A stretch of 30,540 bases of DNA from Dokdonella_A sp035263065 (GCA_035263065.1 DATFRS010000187.1:1-30540), one strand, 5' to 3'; shown: positions 16,058-25,334, numbered from the stretch's first letter. Notes: a model not told the origin generated them from the letters alone. Numbers and translations are program-made.

Positions 16058-16636
16058 TCACGGCGCGTCGCTCCAGCCCATGCGCGACTTCACGCATTCC
16101 TCGAGCGCCTCGCGCAGTCGCAGCGCACGATTGCGCAGCGCGTTGAGCGAGATGCCGCGCTCGGCCGCAAGCCGCTGCCGCTCGGCGATGCGCGCGGCGC
16201 CGTCGGCGCCGTAGTACGCGAGGATCAGGCCGCGCGACTCGCCGCCCGCTGCGTCGAGACACGTCGACAGCGCGGCGAGCGCGGCGTCGGTCTCGCCGCC
16301 CGTGTCGTCCGCGTCGGGCATCAGCGTCGGATCGTCCTCGGCCGCGCGCCGCCGCGCGCTGCGCGCATGCGACTCGTGCAGCACCATGCGCGCGATGCCG
16401 AGCGTGTACGACGGCACGTTGCCGACCTCGGTGCCTGCATGGACCTTGCGCGCGAGGCGATCGAGCGCGACGTCGGCGAGATCCTCGGCCTCCGCCGGCA
16501 CGTGCAGGCGGAAGAACTGGATCAGGCGCCGGCGCAGCGCCTCGTAGCCGAGCGCCTCGCCGCCGTCGGCGCGCAGGCGCTGCAGCAGCGCATCGAAGTG
16601 GCCGCGCGCTTCGGCCGCCGCGCGCGCATCGTTCAT
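16058..16636 (-). CDS. Divergent ECF-like RNA polymerase sigma factor
   Basis: A 192-residue protein with a sigma-70-like layout. A region 2-like part is IQFFRLHVPAEAEDLADVAL (about residues 39-58) followed by VPSYTLGIARMVLHE. A region 4-like helix-turn-helix contains RLAAERGISLNALRNRALRL near the C-terminus, and it ends ECVKSRMGWSDAP. Conservation to classical ECF factors is weak, and it resembles the sigma-like proteins paired with CHAT-TPR proteins in Acidobacteria. The ATG at 16636 overlaps the TGA of the CHAT gene as ATGA, so translation is coupled. The anti-sigma-like gene follows. Confidence 0.75.
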   Translation of the reverse strand: MNDARAAAEARGHFDALLQRLRADGGEALGYEALRRRLIQFFRLHVPAEAEDLADVALDRLARKVHAGTEVGNVPSYTLGIARMVLHESHARSARRRAAEDDPTLMPDADDTGGETDAALAALSTCLDAAGGESRGLILAYYGADGAARIAERQRLAAERGISLNALRNRALRLREALEECVKSRMGWSDAP

Positions 16637-19600
16637 CGCCAGTCGCCCTGCAGCACGTAGCCGCTCCAGTAGTACGGCGCACGCCAGCGCGGGTCCTTTT
16701 GCATCTCGCGCCCGGCGTCGACGAGCGCATCCTGCGGGCGGCGACCGTCGGCGAGCAGCGCGCGATAGAACGCGCGCATGAACGCGACGCTGGCACGGTC
16801 GTCGACCGGCCAGAGGCTCGCGACGACGCGGCGCGAGCCCGCGTAGAAGAATGCGCGCGCCAGCGTCGCCGCGCCTTCCGCGCCGACGCTCTTGCCGGTC
16901 GCCGAATCGCACACGCTCAGCACGACGAGATCGGCCGGCATGTGCAGGCGGTAGATGTCGTTGACGCGCAGGAACCCGTCCTCGGCGCGCCCGTTCGCGT
17001 CATACAGCGAGAGCACGATGCCGGAGAGCTCCGGATGCTGCGCGTTGAGGAGCGCGTGCGTCGCGAAGTGCGCGATCGCGTAGTCCTGCCAGCGCGCACC
17101 GAGCGACGCGGCGCGATTCGCCGCGAAATCGAGCGCAACCCAGCGCGCCTTCGCATCGGCGAGCGCGCCGATCGCATCGGCCTCGTCGCGCGTGTGCGGC
17201 AGGCGCGGCAGGTTTGAGATCCCGGCTTCGCTCGCGGCGCGCAGCAGCACGGCGTCGCCGGTATCGATCGGCGCCGCGCCGTTGCCCTTGAGCCGCGCGT
17301 CGTCGGCGCGGAACACCGGATCGGCGAGCACGGCGACCGAGCGCGCCGGCGCCGTCGAGCGCGACAGCGAGCGCAGGCCGCGCAGCGTGCCGATCGACGG
17401 GAGATAGACGTACGCGCGCGAGTCGTCGAGGACCGCGAACGGAATCGCCTGCAGATCCCCGTCGGCGACGATCGCGACGTCGTGACGCCACGCGCCGCGC
17501 AGCGGCGCGGGCAGCAGCTGCGTCGCCAGCGCCGAGGCGCTCTTGCGCGTCGCCTCCAGCGCCGCTGCGTCGGTTGCGGCGCGCTGCTCCATCGGAATCG
17601 ACGGCGACGCACGCGAAGGCGCGAGCAGGTCCTCGCGCAGCGCACCGACCTGGCGCTCGATCGCGGCGCGACCCGGCAGCACGAACGCACGCAGCGCGTC
17701 GCGCGTGACGAGCCAGGCGTAGCTCCGCTCGTCGCCGAGCCAGAATTCGAGCACGTCGACGCCGGCGTCGATCAGCGCGTGCTGCATCTCGTCGAGACCG
17801 AGCGTCGACGGATGCGTCAGCTCCGCGTAGCGCGGATGCGCGAGGCGGATGCGCCCGCGTGCGTCGTCGACGCCGCGGCTCGCCTCGTCGATCTGCGCGC
17901 GCAGCGTGTCGCGATGCGCGGTGTCCTTCTCGTCGACCTGCGAGAGCTGGTAAGCCAGCGCGTGCAGGCGATCCTCGGCAGAGCCTTGCGCGGCGATCAG
18001 CGCCGGATCGACATCGCCGGCCAGATCGATCGCGCGCTCCGCGAGCTGTTCCTGCAGCTGCCGTGCGCGGGCCCGCTCGGCGACGACGAGCGCTGCCGCT
18101 GCGTGACCCTGGCCGGGATGCTTCGCGTCGAGCTGCATCAGCACGTCGATCTCGAGCGCGTAGTAGGCCCGCTTCGTGCCGAAGTAGCTCGTGCGCAGAT
18201 CCGGCGCGCCGATGCGCGTGCGCTCCGACTCGATCAGCGCGATCGCCTGCTCGATCTCGCGCTTCGCCGCGTCGAGATCGCCGCCGTCGCGCGCGACGCG
18301 CGCCAGGCTCGCGTGCGCGACGGCCTGCCACGCTTCGTTGTCGGCCTGCCTCGCCAGCGCGAGGCCCTGCTCGTAGTTCGCGCGTGCCTGCGCGAGACGG
18401 CCGAGCCGGCTGTCGAGATCGCCGAGCATCGCGTAGACGACCGATTCGTTGACGACGCCGTGCGTGCGGTGCAGCTCGTCGCGCGCGCTTTCGAACAGCA
18501 TGCGCGCGTGCGTCCAGTCCTGCTTCGCCATCGCACAGCGCCCGAGGCCGCGCAGCGCTTCGGCGCGCTGGCGCACGAGCTCGTGCGCGCCGGCGATGTC
18601 GAGCGCGCGGTTGTACGCGGCCTGTGCGGTCGCGACGGCGCCGCCGTCGAGCAGGTCGTCGCCGCGGTCGACTTCGATCTCGGCAAGGCACGACCAGCAG
18701 TCGACCGACTTCGCGACGCTCTCGCCTTTCGTGTACGCCGCCATCGCCTGCTCGCCGTCGCCGAGCTGGCCGTAGGCGATGCCGAGGTTGATCCACGCGA
18801 CCGCCTCGGCCATCGGATACGGATTCGCGCGCAGCACATCGAGCGTCTGCCGGTACGCATCGATCGCGAGCGCAAACTCGCCGCGCGCGTTGTGCATGAA
18901 CGCGAGATCGTTGCGCACTAGCGCGAGGAGCTTGCCGTCGCCGGTCTTCTCCGCGGCTTCGAGCGCGGCATGCGTCGTCGCGAGCGCTTTCTCGACCTCG
19001 CCCGATTCGGCGTACGCGAGCCCGAGATTGCGCAGCGCGATGCCCTGCTGATAGACGTCGCCCGTTTCCCGGAACGATGCGACGGCACGCTCGGTCTCGC
19101 GCGTGCCCGCCGCGAAATCGCCCTGGTTGATCGACGCGCTGCCGAGCAGCCGCTCGGCGAGAGCGCGCTCGGCGACGTCGCCGTCGCACGGCTGGTCGAG
19201 CGCGGCCTGCGCCGCGGCCTTCTGCGCGGCGGCGTCGACGATGTCGTGCTCGAGACCCGACAGCGCGACATAGGCGTGCCGCGCGCCGCACGCGTCATCC
19301 GCCGCCTTCGATGCGGCGACCGACCCCTGGTACAGCGCACGCGCGTCGTTGGCGGCGGCCTTGTCGCCTTTGGCGCGCAACGCTTCGGCTTTCGCGAGCG
19401 CGATCGTCGCGTCCGACCGGTCGCGATCCGCTTTCGTCGCCGCATGCGCGGCTGCGATCGCGATCGTGTAGCGGAACGCCGCGTCCGGTTTCGCCGCAGC
19501 GATCGCGATGCTCCACGTCGTCGGCGCGTCGGCGACCAGCACGGCGCGCAACGTCGAGCCGCGGCCGGCTTCCGTGCCCAGCGATGCCTCGCTCGCGCCC

Positions 19601-19842
19601 GCGCTCCAGCGCAGCACGAGGCCCGTCGCGTCGTCCTGCTTCAGCGAAAGCTCCAGAGCGCGCCCCGCGTCGAGCTTCAATCGGTACGTGCGCGTCTCGC
19701 CGGCCGCCGCGGTTTCGCTGCGCGACGCGCCTGGTGCGAGCGCGATGCCGCCTGCCCGAACGAATCCGAATGCGGCAAAGGCGACCGCCGCGACGATGCG
19801 CGTGAGCCGAAGCCTCCTCGCTTCTGGCGCTCTCAATGTCAT
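16633..19842 (-). CDS. Exported TPR-CHAT (caspase-like) protease
   Basis: A 1069-residue protein. The N-terminus has RRLRLTR followed by a hydrophobic stretch (IVAAVAFAAFGFV), a signal peptide or membrane anchor. About residues 33-120 form a beta domain (GETRTYRLKLDAGRALELSL) like the PPC-type domain before many TPR-CHAT proteins. About 150-560 are tetratricopeptide repeats (GIALRNLGLAYAESGEVEKA, AWINLGIAYGQLGDGEQAM). The CHAT protease domain occupies the C-terminal third. Its dyad is intact: H929 in HFATHALLN and C978 in VVLSVCDSATG, followed by AFFYAGSRRVVASLWPVDD. The ATG at 19842 is preceded by AGGGGGC; an extension to 20202 would run into hemB and is rejected. It is coupled by ATGA to the sigma gene. 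Substrate unknown; a regulatory partner is likely. Confidence 0.9.
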   Translation of the reverse strand: MTLRAPEARRLRLTRIVAAVAFAAFGFVRAGGIALAPGASRSETAAAGETRTYRLKLDAGRALELSLKQDDATGLVLRWSAGASEASLGTEAGRGSTLRAVLVADAPTTWSIAIAAAKPDAAFRYTIAIAAAHAATKADRDRSDATIALAKAEALRAKGDKAAANDARALYQGSVAASKAADDACGARHAYVALSGLEHDIVDAAAQKAAAQAALDQPCDGDVAERALAERLLGSASINQGDFAAGTRETERAVASFRETGDVYQQGIALRNLGLAYAESGEVEKALATTHAALEAAEKTGDGKLLALVRNDLAFMHNARGEFALAIDAYRQTLDVLRANPYPMAEAVAWINLGIAYGQLGDGEQAMAAYTKGESVAKSVDCWSCLAEIEVDRGDDLLDGGAVATAQAAYNRALDIAGAHELVRQRAEALRGLGRCAMAKQDWTHARMLFESARDELHRTHGVVNESVVYAMLGDLDSRLGRLAQARANYEQGLALARQADNEAWQAVAHASLARVARDGGDLDAAKREIEQAIALIESERTRIGAPDLRTSYFGTKRAYYALEIDVLMQLDAKHPGQGHAAAALVVAERARARQLQEQLAERAIDLAGDVDPALIAAQGSAEDRLHALAYQLSQVDEKDTAHRDTLRAQIDEASRGVDDARGRIRLAHPRYAELTHPSTLGLDEMQHALIDAGVDVLEFWLGDERSYAWLVTRDALRAFVLPGRAAIERQVGALREDLLAPSRASPSIPMEQRAATDAAALEATRKSASALATQLLPAPLRGAWRHDVAIVADGDLQAIPFAVLDDSRAYVYLPSIGTLRGLRSLSRSTAPARSVAVLADPVFRADDARLKGNGAAPIDTGDAVLLRAASEAGISNLPRLPHTRDEADAIGALADAKARWVALDFAANRAASLGARWQDYAIAHFATHALLNAQHPELSGIVLSLYDANGRAEDGFLRVNDIYRLHMPADLVVLSVCDSATGKSVGAEGAATLARAFFYAGSRRVVASLWPVDDRASVAFMRAFYRALLADGRRPQDALVDAGREMQKDPRWRAPYYWSGYVLQGDWR

Positions 19843-19934
19843 CGACCGTCGAGCCCCCTGCTCGAAAACCGCCGCCGGCAACGCTCCCGCGCCGGCTCGC
19901 GATGTGCCGCAAGCATAATCCAGGCCGGGGCGCG

Positions 19935-19940
19935 TACAAT
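19935..19940 (+). promoter_or_regulatory. Possible -10 element of hemB
   Basis: TACAAT (5/6 match) lies 30 bp upstream of the hemB ATG, in the 128-bp region divergent to the CHAT gene. No good -35 hexamer is seen at 16-18 bp, so the call rests on the -10 alone. Confidence 0.35.
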
Positions 19941-19970
19941 GAATGTTTCGGACTTCCGCGCCTTTTCGCG

Positions 19971-20966
<996 letters not shown>

Positions 20967-20974
20967 GCGTCCGC

Positions 20975-21808
20975 ATGGCCGGGCCTCGCTACGCGGTCTT
21001 CGGTCAACCGATCTCGCATTCGCTGTCGCCGCGCATCCATGCGATGTTCGGCGCGCAGCTCGGCATTGGCGTCGACTACCGCGCGATCGAAGCGGGGCGC
21101 GACGAGTTTTCTGTGAAGCTCGACGCGTTCGCGCGTGACGGCGGCGTGGGCGCGAACGTCACGCTGCCGCTGAAGCAGGATGCGTTCGCGCTTTGCGCTG
21201 AAGTCAGCGACCGAGCGCGCCGCTGCGGCAGCGTGAACACGCTGATTCGCGCCGGCGATAGCTGGCGCGGCGACAGCACCGACGGCAGCGGATTCCTGCG
21301 CGACGTCGCGACGCGACACGCGTTTGATCCGCGCGGACACGCGTGCCTGCTGCTCGGCGCGGGCGGCGCGGCGCGCGCGGTCGCATTTGCACTCGTGGAT
21401 GCGGGCGCGCACCTCGCGATCGTGAATCGCACGCACGAGCGTGCGCGCGAGCTTGCTGCATCTGTCGGCGCAGGCGCGCGCGCCCTGACGTCAAGCGAGC
21501 TCGATGGCGCCGCCTTCGATCTCGTCGTGCATGCCACGGCCGCGGGTCACGCAACGGCGACGTTCGAGTGGCCGTCGTCGTTCATCCGATCCGACACGCT
21601 GTGTTACGACCTTTCGTACGGCGATGCAGCCGCAGCGTTCCTGCGCTGGTCGCGCGCGGCCGGCGCAACGCGAGCGTCCGAAGGGCTTGGCATGCTCGTC
21701 GAGCAGGCGGCGGATTCTTTCACGATCTGGCACGCGCTGCGGCCAGATACCGCACCGGTGCTCGCTGCGCTGCGCGGCGACACGCCGCCTTCGCTGGCGG
21801 GAGCGTGA
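20975..21808 (+). CDS. aroE: Shikimate dehydrogenase
   Basis: A 277-residue NADP-dependent enzyme reducing 3-dehydroshikimate to shikimate in aromatic amino acid synthesis. Substrate-binding motif SHSLSPRIHAMF (residues 14-25), catalytic Lys67 in NVTLPLK, and Asp103 in STDGSGFL are all present. The nucleotide-binding loop is LLGAGGAARA (126-135), followed by IVNRTHERA, the NRT pattern that selects NADP. Length is normal. It begins 8 bp after hemB and ends 2 bp before the next gene, so the three are probably cotranscribed. Confidence 0.95.
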   Translation: MAGPRYAVFGQPISHSLSPRIHAMFGAQLGIGVDYRAIEAGRDEFSVKLDAFARDGGVGANVTLPLKQDAFALCAEVSDRARRCGSVNTLIRAGDSWRGDSTDGSGFLRDVATRHAFDPRGHACLLLGAGGAARAVAFALVDAGAHLAIVNRTHERARELAASVGAGARALTSSELDGAAFDLVVHATAAGHATATFEWPSSFIRSDTLCYDLSYGDAAAAFLRWSRAAGATRASEGLGMLVEQAADSFTIWHALRPDTAPVLAALRGDTPPSLAGA

Positions 21809-21810
21809 CC

Positions 21811-22065
21811 ATGGACTGCCGCGTACGCTGCGGCGCCTGCTGCATCGCGCCCTCGATCTCCTCGCCGATTCCAGGCATGCCGAACGGCAAGCCTGCCGGC
21901 GTGCGTTGCGTGCAGCTCACGGACGACAACCGCTGCAAACTATTCGGGCAGCCGGCGCGACCGGCCGTGTGCGTCCGCCTGCGACCTTCGCTTGCGATGT
22001 GTGGGAATGATCGCGAGTACGCAATGGCTATGTTGATGCGCCTCGAAGTTGCGACATTGCCATAG
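21811..22065 (+). CDS. YkgJ-family cysteine-cluster protein
   Basis: An 84-residue protein beginning MDCRVRCGACC, with the CxxxCxxCC cluster (C3, C7, C10, C11) of the YkgJ-like zinc/iron-chelate-binding family. Further cysteines occur in GVRCVQL, NRCKLFG, AVCVRL and AMCGN. The SISSPIPGMPNGKPAGVRC segment is conserved in short members of this family. It probably binds a metal ion or Fe-S cluster; the biological role is not established. The ATG at 21811 is 2 bp after the aroE stop, indicating translational coupling. It is the last gene before the lower-GC block. Confidence 0.88.
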   Translation: MDCRVRCGACCIAPSISSPIPGMPNGKPAGVRCVQLTDDNRCKLFGQPARPAVCVRLRPSLAMCGNDREYAMAMLMRLEVATLP

Positions 22066-22357
22066 CGCGCCCGTCGCCATCGCAACGCATTTTCTTCTCG
22101 CAACGACGGCGGACGAGTCCTCAGGGCGTATCGCGCCGACGTTTTTCGACGACGTCGGTTAGCAAACCGACTATCGTTTTGTTGCCTCGCAACAAGTCTC
22201 TGATTTCTTGCCCGTCGCGAGAGCGTGCCTGTGCTTGGCGGCATTGCTCATCGTTTCTCGTAACAAGACTTGATGTCCTGCAGCGCGTCCGGATGACGGA
22301 AGGACCTCCCTCACATACGAGTGCCTTTCAATCTCTACGCAAGGATGAAATAGACCT
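22066..22357. other. Intergenic left boundary of the lower-GC block
   Basis: No convincing gene is seen. A 7-bp stem CCGACGT/ACGTCGG with a 9-nt loop lies around 22137-22160. A short motif recurs: CTCGCAACAAG near 22187 and CTCGTAACAAG near 22257, with TCTCGCAAC near 22096. Base composition drops here relative to the aroE side. The promoter for the following gene should lie here, but I see no clear -35/-10 pair. Confidence 0.4.
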
Positions 22358-23104
22358 ATGTGTCGCGCTAACTCGCGTTTGGAAATCAGCTATCGCGAAT
22401 TGGGAGATCATCAGCTTCGGTCAGTACGCGGTGCCGTTCGAGGGATCGTCCTCGCAACTCTGGCAATGAGTTCCGGGGTCGTGTTCGCACAAGTGACGCT
22501 CCCGCCTGTCGTTGTTACGGCTCCCTATCCCTATGGATACGGACCGGATCCGGGCGGTGGAGGTGGCTCCGGTACAAGCAACCCAAACTGCACGGCGGAC
22601 TGCAATCCCGGCGGTGACCCGCCGCCTCCGCCACCTGCGATCCCGCCCGCTCAGGTACCGCCGATGAGCAAAATCCTCTGCGGCGCCCAGACATACGGCC
22701 GTTACCATAAGATTTATCCGACGGCCTTCCTCAACGTCTTTCAGTTTGCCAACAACAATCACCTCTATACGTATTCCTACACATCGAGCGTACCGCCGCC
22801 GGGCTTCTATCCGGTGGACGGCGTTACGGTCGATCCGCATCCCGGTACCCCTTGGCCATTGGGACAAACCACGTTCTACGCTTCCGGGGTGATGCCCTAC
22901 AACGACAGCCCCACATACATACCACCGAATTCGAACCAAGTGGTGACGCAGCCTCGAAACTATACGGCCATCGAAAATGCGGTTGCGACTGCTGCTCACG
23001 AGTTCGCGCACCAAAACGGCGTTACGAACGAACAGCGGGCCGAAGGCTACGGTGTCGCGGCAGCCGACGCGTACAAGAATGCTCACGGCGCCGCGTGTCC
23101 GTGA
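22358..23104 (+). CDS. Secreted protein with HExxH metallopeptidase-like motif, family not recognised
   Basis: A 248-residue protein. An unusually long charged N-terminus precedes a hydrophobic signal segment (IVLATLAMSSGVVFA, cleavage near residue 44). The mature start QVTLPPVVVTAPYPYGY is followed by a Gly/Pro-rich linker with a run of prolines (to about residue 100). The C-terminal domain contains H214-E-F-A-H218 then GVTNEQRAEGYG. This is a HExxH zinc site with E225 or E229 as possible third ligand, as in gluzincin-like peptidases. The start at 22358 has GGA 12 nt upstream, which is a long spacing, so it is uncertain. It is probably an exported protease or peptidase-type effector. The neighbours downstream are a membrane protein and a Fic protein. 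Confidence 0.65.
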   Translation: MCRANSRLEISYRELGDHQLRSVRGAVRGIVLATLAMSSGVVFAQVTLPPVVVTAPYPYGYGPDPGGGGGSGTSNPNCTADCNPGGDPPPPPPAIPPAQVPPMSKILCGAQTYGRYHKIYPTAFLNVFQFANNNHLYTYSYTSSVPPPGFYPVDGVTVDPHPGTPWPLGQTTFYASGVMPYNDSPTYIPPNSNQVVTQPRNYTAIENAVATAAHEFAHQNGVTNEQRAEGYGVAAADAYKNAHGAACP

Positions 23105-23183
23105 CGGGCTGTGATAATACGAATGCGATCCAAGGATGGGTCGCAACCTTGGCGATACTTTGGCAGGCGGAACTGCGGAACTA

Positions 23184-24200
23184 ATGCAAATGAGCGCACG
23201 GACAAATCAGAAATTTCTCTTCTTGATCGCACTTGTGGCGCTGGCGGTGACCGCTCTGGTGTTCATTGGCCGTGAAGAACGGCATACGCGAGCAGCGGCA
23301 GCCGCAGCCGCAGCCAGCGAACCACCCAGGGAGTCGAACTCCGCCAACAAGATGGAGCCTTTGAAAGGTTCATCTCTGCAAATAAGTCCGGCCCTGCCAC
23401 CAGAGGGAACACCGTGGGCGATGTCGAAAAGCCAGCTGTTCGCACGCGTACTCCGCGGCGACAAGGCCGCTGCCGAGCGCCTTTTTCTTGACACGCAAAG
23501 CTGCGCCAAGGCGCTGTCGCTACAAAATGCAATCGATTCGCTTGCGTCGGTACGGCAGTCCGAGACGACCGAAGAGAAGTATCAGGAGATACAACAGGAC
23601 AAAAGCCACCTGCGTGAACTACTCGCGGGCAGCGAGAACATGTGCACGGAAGGCGACAAGGCTGAACTGGCGCGTGATGTCGACCAGATCCTGCTTGCGG
23701 CGGCGCGGGCCGGGAACAAGACGGCCGTTGCATGTTATCTCGATCGGAGTTTCCAAGACTTTTGGAGGCCCCCCGACATTTTCGGGTCCGACGACATTTC
23801 CGGAGCGCCGCCAGCGGCTGAATACGAGCGCTATGTTCAGTTCGCGCCGGAGTTCGCAGACGCCGCTGTGAAAGACGGCAACTGGAGTGTGGTCTCGTTA
23901 ATGGGATTCGCTTATGCACCAAGCAAGAAGTACGGGCTCTTTGCCCAGGTCTTCCCCACCGATCCGGTCAAGGAATATGCCTATGTCAAGCTGCAGGAGC
24001 TCGGCGCGACAGGCGAGCTCAAAGCCCAGAAGGCTGAGCGATTGAATGCCATCCGCGCATCCGGGAGCGTTTCCGAGGCCGACGTTCAGCAATCGGAGGC
24101 ATGGGCTCAAGACATGTTCGAAAAATATTTCCACGAGCCACTCGAGACGGATCAGCCTCCGCAGTGCTTCGAACCCGCGAGCGGAAGCGTGAATGGATGA
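23184..24200 (+). CDS. Membrane-anchored periplasmic protein of unknown function
   Basis: A 338-residue protein (start chosen at ATG 23184, after GGAACT; ATG 23136 and 23190 are alternatives). One N-terminal transmembrane helix (KFLFLIALVALAVTALVFIG) is followed by an Ala/Ser-rich linker and a mostly helical soluble domain. That domain contains four cysteines (SCAKAL, NMCTEG, VACYLD, PQCFEP), consistent with disulfides outside the cytoplasm. The AARAGNKTAVACYLDRS segment and the later WSVVSLMGFAYAP resemble Sel1/TPR-like helical repeats, but I do not recognise a family. It follows the HExxH protein by 79 bp and overlaps the Fic gene by 8 bp. A role as partner or immunity protein is possible but only inferred from position. 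Confidence 0.7.
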   Translation: MQMSARTNQKFLFLIALVALAVTALVFIGREERHTRAAAAAAAASEPPRESNSANKMEPLKGSSLQISPALPPEGTPWAMSKSQLFARVLRGDKAAAERLFLDTQSCAKALSLQNAIDSLASVRQSETTEEKYQEIQQDKSHLRELLAGSENMCTEGDKAELARDVDQILLAAARAGNKTAVACYLDRSFQDFWRPPDIFGSDDISGAPPAAEYERYVQFAPEFADAAVKDGNWSVVSLMGFAYAPSKKYGLFAQVFPTDPVKEYAYVKLQELGATGELKAQKAERLNAIRASGSVSEADVQQSEAWAQDMFEKYFHEPLETDQPPQCFEPASGSVNG

Positions 24201-25275
24201 TGTTTCCCTTCCGAGAGGCCAGCGAATCTTCGTCGAGACATCGATCGCGAATCAGCCCATCCAGTACGCATTGCCAAGCCTGCTCAGCGATATCTCGATC
24301 CAACCTTGCGTCCGTCGTCCCGCAAGAGAGCCAGAATACGATCGTTCGCTCACATTGGCCGCGTCCTCGCCGCTGTTGAGCATGATTCTGTCCGAGCGCG
24401 CTTGTCTGCGAAGGGAACAGATGCAGGGCTCGGCCGTCACGAGCGCTGACATCGCGGCCGCGAGATTCACTCGCGACCTGATCCAGTCGAATGCCGTATC
24501 GCCGATCTCGGAAACCACGCTGCGAACGATCAACGGCAAGGTGCGGGGACTCCCGAATCCGAACGCCACTCCCTATCGATCGGTGCTTACTTGGGTAGGA
24601 GGCCAGATCCCTGCCTCGGCCGCGCTCGTTCCGACACCTTCAGGTCAAATCGAAGAGTACCTGGCGGATCTCGTTGCGTTCCTGCGGAGAGAAGACGTCC
24701 CGGAATCGCTTGCGCTGGCGATGGCCTACTATCAATTCCTGACCATACATCCGTTCAAGGATGCCAATGGCCGTGTCGCCCGACTGCTGGTCGCGCTGCA
24801 AAGCTGCCGGAAACAGGGTTCTGCGTCACGGGGAATTGTCCTGGCGGCGGGACTGAGCGCGAAGAGAGACGCTGTGGCGCGCTTCTTCGCCGCAGTATTT
24901 GACGGAAACTGCGGCCCATACCTCGCATTCTGGGGAATGCTCGAGCGATGGGGCGCGTCCGTCACAGAATTTGCGATGCAATCGCTTCTACAAATGAGAG
25001 CGGTACTAGACGAAAAGCTCCATTCGGCAAGATGGAAAAGCGGCTTTGCGACGCTGGTTGAGGTTGTGCCAATCTTTTCTCGTACCAATTTCAATTCCAT
25101 CGTCCGGGGATCCGATCGGCTAGCGCAGCGATACCTGTCGTCTCTAGAGCAGGACCGGGTGATTCGGAGAGTTGAAGGCCGAGAGGACGATCAATGGGAG
25201 TGTCTCGACGCTGCGGCCCACTGGGAGCGCGTCCGGAACTTCGCGGCGACGACGATCGCGGAAGTGCGGGGCTGA
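24193..25275 (+). CDS. Fic-domain protein (probable AMP transferase) with altered inhibitory helix
   Basis: A 360-residue Fic (filamentation induced by cAMP) protein that would transfer AMP or another nucleotide to protein hydroxyl groups. The catalytic motif is H186-PFKDANGR-VAR, a variant of HPFxxGNGRxxR with Ala191 for Gly; His186, Asp190, Asn192 and both arginines are kept. The beta-hairpin flap is TPYRSVLTWVGGQIPASAAL (126-145). The helix that in class II Fic proteins carries S/T-x-x-x-E-G reads RREQMQGSAVT (73-83), so the inhibitory Glu is Gln78 and the Ser/Thr is Arg. The C-terminal part (about 265-350) looks like a winged helix. It overlaps the preceding gene by 8 bp, so translation is coupled. 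Lower GC than the flanks suggests transfer. Confidence 0.85.
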   Translation: MDDVSLPRGQRIFVETSIANQPIQYALPSLLSDISIQPCVRRPAREPEYDRSLTLAASSPLLSMILSERACLRREQMQGSAVTSADIAAARFTRDLIQSNAVSPISETTLRTINGKVRGLPNPNATPYRSVLTWVGGQIPASAALVPTPSGQIEEYLADLVAFLRREDVPESLALAMAYYQFLTIHPFKDANGRVARLLVALQSCRKQGSASRGIVLAAGLSAKRDAVARFFAAVFDGNCGPYLAFWGMLERWGASVTEFAMQSLLQMRAVLDEKLHSARWKSGFATLVEVVPIFSRTNFNSIVRGSDRLAQRYLSSLEQDRVIRRVEGREDDQWECLDAAAHWERVRNFAATTIAEVRG

Positions 25276-25334
25276 TCGCAAGCGCGCGACGCAACAGGCC
25301 GCAGCGCCTCGCACGATAAGCGGTAACTGCGAGT

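Noticed and set aside
22090..22270. Repeated CTCGCAACAAG-like motifs as a CRISPR or iteron array
   Set aside because: Only two or three imperfect 10-11 bp copies with irregular spacing.
22179..22469. A 96-codon plus-strand ORF ahead of the HExxH gene
   Set aside because: Overlaps the signal-peptide region of the better supported gene in another frame and shows no recognisable feature.
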